A DNA stretch of 9,855 nt from contig JAUYBT010000250.1 in assembly GCA_030692905.1 (NCBI GenBank), forward strand, positions 1 through 9,855, read 5' to 3'. The notes beneath the pieces were generated by a model. It saw only the letters and a list, made by a program, of their open reading frames with translations. It was not told where the DNA came from and did not search any database. Each line of letters opens with the position of its first letter. The first letter of the stretch is position 1. Source of the stretch: Bacteroidales bacterium. Lineage in GTDB: Bacteria > Bacteroidota > Bacteroidia > Bacteroidales > VadinHA17. Of this stretch, positions 6,090-9,855 are shown piece after piece. The position numbers and the translations under genes were made by a program.

Positions 6090-7790
6090 ATGAATAAAAC
6101 CAGGAATCATGGCTATAGTATAAATGAATTCAGGTATATTGCCGGCCTTTTCGTTAGTTTACTGATCGTATCTGGATGTCAATCCAATAATAAGTCTTCA
6201 ACTAAATCACAGAAACAATCGGCCGTAACACTTCCTCCGGCAAATGATGATTATTATCAGGAGATCGGGCAGGCGATCGGATTGGATTTTATTCATTCTA
6301 TTGGTGCAGAACATTTAACCAATATTGTTGAATCAAGTGGCGGGGGGGCCGCTTTTCTTGATTATGACCAGGATGGGTACATTGATTTATATATCTGCAA
6401 CGGGACCTGGCTCGAAGGTTTCAGTAAAGGTGAAAAGCCGGCAAAATTGCCTGAGAACCACCTTTATCGCAATCGCGGGGATGGGACTTTTGAAGATGTT
6501 ACGAATAAGGCCGGCGCGAATGATCAGGGCTATGGCATGGGGGTGACAGCAGGCGATTACAATAATGACGGTTTTCCGGATCTGTTTGTAAGTAATTACG
6601 GACCCAATATTCTTTATAAAAATAATGGCAACGGTACTTTCACAAATGTTACCAAACGAGCCAGGGTGGCGGGAGGAAATGAATGCAGTGTAGGAGCTGT
6701 ATGGCTGGATTATGATAATGATGGTCTGCTTGATCTCTACGTGGGGAATTACCTTAATTTTGATCCGCAATATAAATATTATTATGCTCCTGATGGTTTT
6801 CCCGGCCCTATGGCCTATGACAGCCAGCAGGATGTTTTATATCACAACCAGGGGAATGGAATATTTGAGGATGTAACCAAAAGCATGGGAATCATGGACG
6901 TAGACGGAAGAGCAATGGGTGTGGGGGCTGCTGACTATGATGATGATGGTTTCGCTGATATTTATGTGGCCAATGATCATACACTGAATTATCTTTGGCA
7001 CAATGATGGGGGAAAGGGATTCACTGATAATGGCACCATGTCAGGAACAGCGTTCAGCCAGGCAGGGGAAGCAACGGTCAGTATGTCGGTGGATTTTGCC
7101 GATTATAATGGAGACGGATTGCTGGATCTTTTTGTTTCTGATGATTCGTATTGTTCTCTTTATGAAAACCTGGGTAATGGTGTGTTCGCTGATAAGTCCA
7201 ATTTTTCCGGTATTTCCATGGCGGCAGCACAGTATGTCGGATGGTCCTCATCTTTTGTTGATTATGACAATGATGGTGATGTGGATATTTTTAAGACAAA
7301 TGGTGCACTTAAGCACCTGTATGGGCATGAAGATCAATTATTTGAGAATACCGGAGATGGAAAATTCAAGGATGTTTCCGTGGAGCGGGGCAAATACTTT
7401 GAAGAAGAATATGTTGGTCGCGGGGCATGTTTGGGCGATTATGACAATGATGGAGACCTTGATGTCTATATTGTGAATCTGAACAATCGCGGTATGTTTT
7501 TAAGAAATAATAAAGGGAATCAGAATAATTGGTTAACCCTTAATCTTATCGGGCAGACCAGCAACCGGGATGGAATAGGCTCCAGGGTAAAAGTGACTGC
7601 CGGAGGCAAAACGCAGACAGCTCAGAAAAAAAGTACAACAGGTTATCTTTCCCAGAATGACCCCCGGATGCATTTTGGCCTTGCTAAAAATGAGATTGTT
7701 GAAAAAATTGAGATAAAGTGGCCTTCAGGTAAACTGCAGGTATTGGAGAATATCAAAGCTAATCAGATTCTTACTGTTAAAGAACCCTAA
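6090..7790 (+). CDS. CRTAC1-family lipoprotein: FG-GAP/VCBS beta-propeller with C-terminal ASPIC/UnbV domain
   Basis: A 566-residue exported protein. A signal peptide (hydrophobic from about 17 to 28) ends in the lipobox IVSGC, so Cys30 should be lipidated. A Ser/Gln/Lys-rich linker (31-46) follows. The body carries seven calcium-binding DxDxDGxxD-type loops of the FG-GAP/VCBS propeller, starting at residues 91, 156, 207, 282, 338, 391 and 450, each followed by hydrophobic strands such as IDLYICNG or LDLYVGNY. Between them are GNGTF-type blade turns (GDGTFEDVT, GNGTFTNVT, GNGIFEDVT). Residues 480-562 match the ASPIC/UnbV domain (NWLTLNLIG, NRDGIGSRVKV, IEIKWPSGKLQVLENIKANQ). The start at 6090 is chosen because it follows the likely promoter. 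An ATG at 6054 would add 12 residues and overlap the -7 box. Such proteins are cell-surface or periplasmic, often near SusC/D systems, and their function is mostly unknown. A seven-G run lies at 6342-6348. The frame is intact. Confidence 0.9.
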   Translation: MNKTRNHGYSINEFRYIAGLFVSLLIVSGCQSNNKSSTKSQKQSAVTLPPANDDYYQEIGQAIGLDFIHSIGAEHLTNIVESSGGGAAFLDYDQDGYIDLYICNGTWLEGFSKGEKPAKLPENHLYRNRGDGTFEDVTNKAGANDQGYGMGVTAGDYNNDGFPDLFVSNYGPNILYKNNGNGTFTNVTKRARVAGGNECSVGAVWLDYDNDGLLDLYVGNYLNFDPQYKYYYAPDGFPGPMAYDSQQDVLYHNQGNGIFEDVTKSMGIMDVDGRAMGVGAADYDDDGFADIYVANDHTLNYLWHNDGGKGFTDNGTMSGTAFSQAGEATVSMSVDFADYNGDGLLDLFVSDDSYCSLYENLGNGVFADKSNFSGISMAAAQYVGWSSSFVDYDNDGDVDIFKTNGALKHLYGHEDQLFENTGDGKFKDVSVERGKYFEEEYVGRGACLGDYDNDGDLDVYIVNLNNRGMFLRNNKGNQNNWLTLNLIGQTSNRDGIGSRVKVTAGGKTQTAQKKSTTGYLSQNDPRMHFGLAKNEIVEKIEIKWPSGKLQVLENIKANQILTVKEP

Positions 7791-7802
7791 AATAACCTTT
7801 TA

Positions 7803-9239
7803 ATGAATAGAACAAGAGCGACCATAATCCTTTCTATCATAATGGCCATTGGCTCTTCAGGCGTCTTTTTTTCATCCTGCAAGGGAAAGTCAATGGATGG
7901 CATGATCGTTTTTACGCAGGTTGCCGGAAAGGTACAGGATATTAATTATATCACCGGAGATTCCTGGCGATATATCCCTCAGGCACGTATCGTGGCACTG
8001 GACCCTGATAAACCCGGGGGATCATTGAAGGTGCTTACAGAAGGTTATTTTTCAGCACGGTCTCCTGAGATTTCCTGTGATGGCAAATGTCTGCTCTTTG
8101 CAGCACAGCAAAAGCAAAACGATCCCTGGCAGATATGGGAAATGAATTTAGAAGATTCAAAAATCAGGCGGGTTACTTCTTCTTTGGAAAACTGTATCGA
8201 TCCTGCTTATTTACCCGGTGGACGTCTGGTATTTAGCAAATTAACCATAAATGATACAGTGAATACAGGACATTCCCTGTATACCTGCAATCTCGATGGC
8301 TCTAATATTAAACAAATTACTTTTAATCCGCATACATATTTTGCTTCAACTGTTTTAAAAGATGGTCGAGTTTTAACAATCAGCAGACAACTTTATCCTG
8401 ATCAGGAAGATCCGATATTGCTGATTTTGCGCCCCGATGGTACAAAGGCAGAAATGTTTTATAAAGGTATGGCAGGTAGTGCATTATTCAGCCGTGGATG
8501 GGAAACAATGAATGGCAAAATAGTATTTATTGAATCCGACAAAGGCAGTAAGGAAAGAGGAAATTTAGTTTCCATCAATTATAATCGGCCTTTATATACC
8601 AGGGTTAATCTCACTTCTGAGATTAAAGGCGATTTTCGCACTGTTTTCCCGCTGCAATCAGGCAGGCTATTAGTCTCCTATCGTCCGACTGAAGCTTACC
8701 GGTATGCACTTTATGAGTTTGATCCGGAAAATAAGGTTCTTGGTCAGCCTGTTTATAACAATACGGACTACGATGCATTAGAAGCTGTTGTAGTCGAAAA
8801 ACATACCAGGCCTAAAAAACTGCCAAGCGAAGTGGATATGGGAGTGAAAACAGGATTGCTCCTATGCCAGGATATCAATGTCTTTGAAATGCAGTCATCA
8901 GGCAATGGCTCCTCCTTTCCGAAAGCCTGTAAAATTGAGGTGTTGGGAATAGACTCAACTCTTGGAGTTGTTCGGGTTGAGAAAGATGGTTCTTTTTATT
9001 TAAAAGTTATCGCTGATACTCCCTTTCAGATTCAGACAATTGATGAGGATGGCCGTATTTTGCATGGACCCTGTGGCTGGATATGGTTGCGTCCTAATGA
9101 GCGGCGCGGATGTGTAGGCTGTCATGAAGACCCTGAGCTTGTTCCCGATAACAGATTGTCCCTGTCTGTTAAAAAACCTCCGGTAATTATTCCGGTTCAT
9201 ATAAGTGATGTTAAAGAAAAAGAGATTTCATTAGAATAG
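7803..9239 (+). CDS. HzsA-like PD40 beta-propeller lipoprotein with C-terminal c-type haem motif
   Basis: A 478-residue exported protein. Residues 7-25 are hydrophobic and end in FFSSC, so Cys26 is a probable lipidation site. The middle is a TolB/PD40-type propeller: SPEISCDGKCLLFAAQ with WQIWEMNL (87-115) and DPAYLPGGRLVFSK with SLYTCNLDGSNIKQITF (133-174) are typical blades, and later blades are more diverged. Near the C-terminus, RPNERRGCVGCHED contains a CxxCH haem c site (Cys437, Cys440, His441). The order of propeller, a carboxypeptidase-like or beta-sandwich segment, then an ERRGCVGCHE tail resembles the HzsA-related family, named after the anammox hydrazine synthase alpha subunit. That full enzyme is longer and has a second haem, so hydrazine synthesis is not implied. 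The gene starts 12 bases after the CRTAC1-type gene and ends 2 bases before the next haem gene, which indicates one transcript. Function is unknown; electron transfer or ligand sensing is inferred. Confidence 0.8.
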   Translation: MNRTRATIILSIIMAIGSSGVFFSSCKGKSMDGMIVFTQVAGKVQDINYITGDSWRYIPQARIVALDPDKPGGSLKVLTEGYFSARSPEISCDGKCLLFAAQQKQNDPWQIWEMNLEDSKIRRVTSSLENCIDPAYLPGGRLVFSKLTINDTVNTGHSLYTCNLDGSNIKQITFNPHTYFASTVLKDGRVLTISRQLYPDQEDPILLILRPDGTKAEMFYKGMAGSALFSRGWETMNGKIVFIESDKGSKERGNLVSINYNRPLYTRVNLTSEIKGDFRTVFPLQSGRLLVSYRPTEAYRYALYEFDPENKVLGQPVYNNTDYDALEAVVVEKHTRPKKLPSEVDMGVKTGLLLCQDINVFEMQSSGNGSSFPKACKIEVLGIDSTLGVVRVEKDGSFYLKVIADTPFQIQTIDEDGRILHGPCGWIWLRPNERRGCVGCHEDPELVPDNRLSLSVKKPPVIIPVHISDVKEKEISLE

Positions 9240-9241
9240 AT

Positions 9242-9855
9242 ATGAAGACATCTTATAAAATATTGTTGATCTTCGGAGTTCTTTTTGTGCTTGGATTGGT
9301 TGTTTATTTTCCCGGGCGCAAATTGGCCAGGGCACATGTTAATTATAAGACGGCGGTTGAAGACCATCCGCTTTTATGTACCTCATGTCATCTCTATAAC
9401 CAAAAGGAGGGACTGGTTGCAAAACTGGTCAATGAAGATTATTACTCACCGCTTAATATGGCTGTTTCTAAAGATGGTGGACGGTTGTATGTTGTTGCAC
9501 AGGATGCCAATGCCTTACTGGTCATAGATCCTGAAAATCGTAAGGTATTACATATAATCAAGATTGGAGAGCACCCTCATAGTGTGGTTGTTGATGACGA
9601 TGGAAAAATGGCTTATGTAAGTAACCAATGGTCTGATAATGTGTCTGTTGTTGATCTGGCCGAATTTAGTGTAATAGATACACTAAAAACAGGTGGTGGT
9701 CCGGCAGGTCTTGTTCTAAGTGCCAATGGTCAATTTCTATATGTAGTCAATTCATATACTTCAAATTTATCTGTCATTGATCTTCATACCAAAGAAGAAC
9801 GAAAAAGGTTAACCACCGGCAATAATCCTACAGGGGCCCAATTGTCTCCCAACGG
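9242..9855 (+). CDS. Membrane-anchored YVTN/YncE beta-propeller with N-terminal c-type haem motif, 5' part
   Basis: The first 204 codons are in the window and the gene runs off the right edge. Translation from the ATG at 9242, 2 bases after the preceding stop, gives an uncleaved-looking hydrophobic anchor (residues 6-23, ILLIFGVLFVLGLVVYF), then a short basic stretch, then CTSCH at 46-50, a single CxxCH haem c site. From residue 69 come YVTN-type propeller blades: PLNMAVSKDGGRLYVVAQDA, HPHSVVVDDDGKMAYVSNQW with NVSVVDL, and GPAGLVLSANGQFLYVVNSY with LSVIDL. A fourth starts at NPTGAQLSPNG. YVTN propellers occur in surface proteins and in cytochrome d1-like and YncE proteins. The haem in front of the propeller, next to another haem-propeller gene, suggests an extracytoplasmic redox partner. 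The missing C-terminus may carry further domains. Function is unknown. Confidence 0.82.
   Translation, partial: MKTSYKILLIFGVLFVLGLVVYFPGRKLARAHVNYKTAVEDHPLLCTSCHLYNQKEGLVAKLVNEDYYSPLNMAVSKDGGRLYVVAQDANALLVIDPENRKVLHIIKIGEHPHSVVVDDDGKMAYVSNQWSDNVSVVDLAEFSVIDTLKTGGGPAGLVLSANGQFLYVVNSYTSNLSVIDLHTKEERKRLTTGNNPTGAQLSPN

Noticed and set aside
6342..6348. Seven-G run in the lipoprotein gene (and a nine-T run at 5701-5709 in the permease gene) as phase-variation tracts.
   Set aside because: Both frames are intact, the runs are short, and Bacteroidota phase variation normally works by DNA inversion.
7003..7476. Plus-strand open frame of 157 codons rich in Met, Ile and Trp inside the CRTAC1-type gene.
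   Set aside because: It is a frame-shifted reading of the repeated Asp-rich calcium loops, and the in-phase propeller repeats show the real frame.
7803..9239. Calling the haem propeller a hydrazine synthase subunit and the organism an anammox bacterium.
   Set aside because: It is too short, has one CxxCH, and no HzsB/HzsC-type genes are present. The neighbourhood is typical of Bacteroidota sugar loci.

Overview
The window looks like a chromosomal segment from a Bacteroidota bacterium, probably an environmental Bacteroidales/Marinilabiliales-type glycan degrader. Reasons seen in the sequence: the start of a SusC-type TonB-dependent receptor, AT-rich intergenic DNA with few Shine-Dalgarno sequences, Bacteroidota-style TTTG / TAnnTTTG promoter elements, a FucP-type sugar permease, a Tat-exported Gfo/Idh/MocA oxidoreductase and a DUF1080 protein. 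The exact genus cannot be read from this window.

Layout. Positions 1-158 (minus) hold the first 52 codons of a SusC-like outer-membrane receptor that runs off the left edge. A gap of about 300 bases follows. Positions 458-5917 (minus) form a compact five-gene operon, in transcription order: sugar permease (5917-4664), exported DUF1080 protein (4629-3919), Tat-exported dehydrogenase (3878-2352), NagB-like deaminase (2300-1578) and PfkB-family sugar kinase (1567-458). Intergenic gaps are 34, 40, 51 and 10 bases. After a 172-base divergent intergenic region, positions 6090-9855 (plus) hold a second tight operon of three exported beta-propeller proteins: a CRTAC1-type FG-GAP/ASPIC-UnbV lipoprotein, an HzsA-like PD40 propeller lipoprotein with a C-terminal CxxCH haem site, and a membrane-anchored YVTN propeller with an N-terminal CxxCH haem site, cut by the right edge.

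How the genes may work together. The minus operon fits the 3-keto-glycoside route of sugar breakdown: an exported Gfo/Idh/MocA enzyme oxidises a glycoside at C3, a DUF1080 enzyme cleaves the activated keto-glycoside, a FucP-type symporter imports the sugar, and a kinase and an aldose/ketose-aminosugar isomerase-deaminase feed it into glycolysis. The presence of the deaminase hints at an amino sugar, but no NagA deacetylase or classical glycoside hydrolase is present. The plus operon is less understood. Two of its three proteins carry a single c-type haem motif attached to a propeller, which suggests an extracytoplasmic redox or sensing assembly. A link between the two operons, such as the haem proteins taking electrons from the exported oxidoreductase, is only a hypothesis from divergent gene placement. 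No RNA gene, CRISPR array, insertion sequence or convincing terminator was found.
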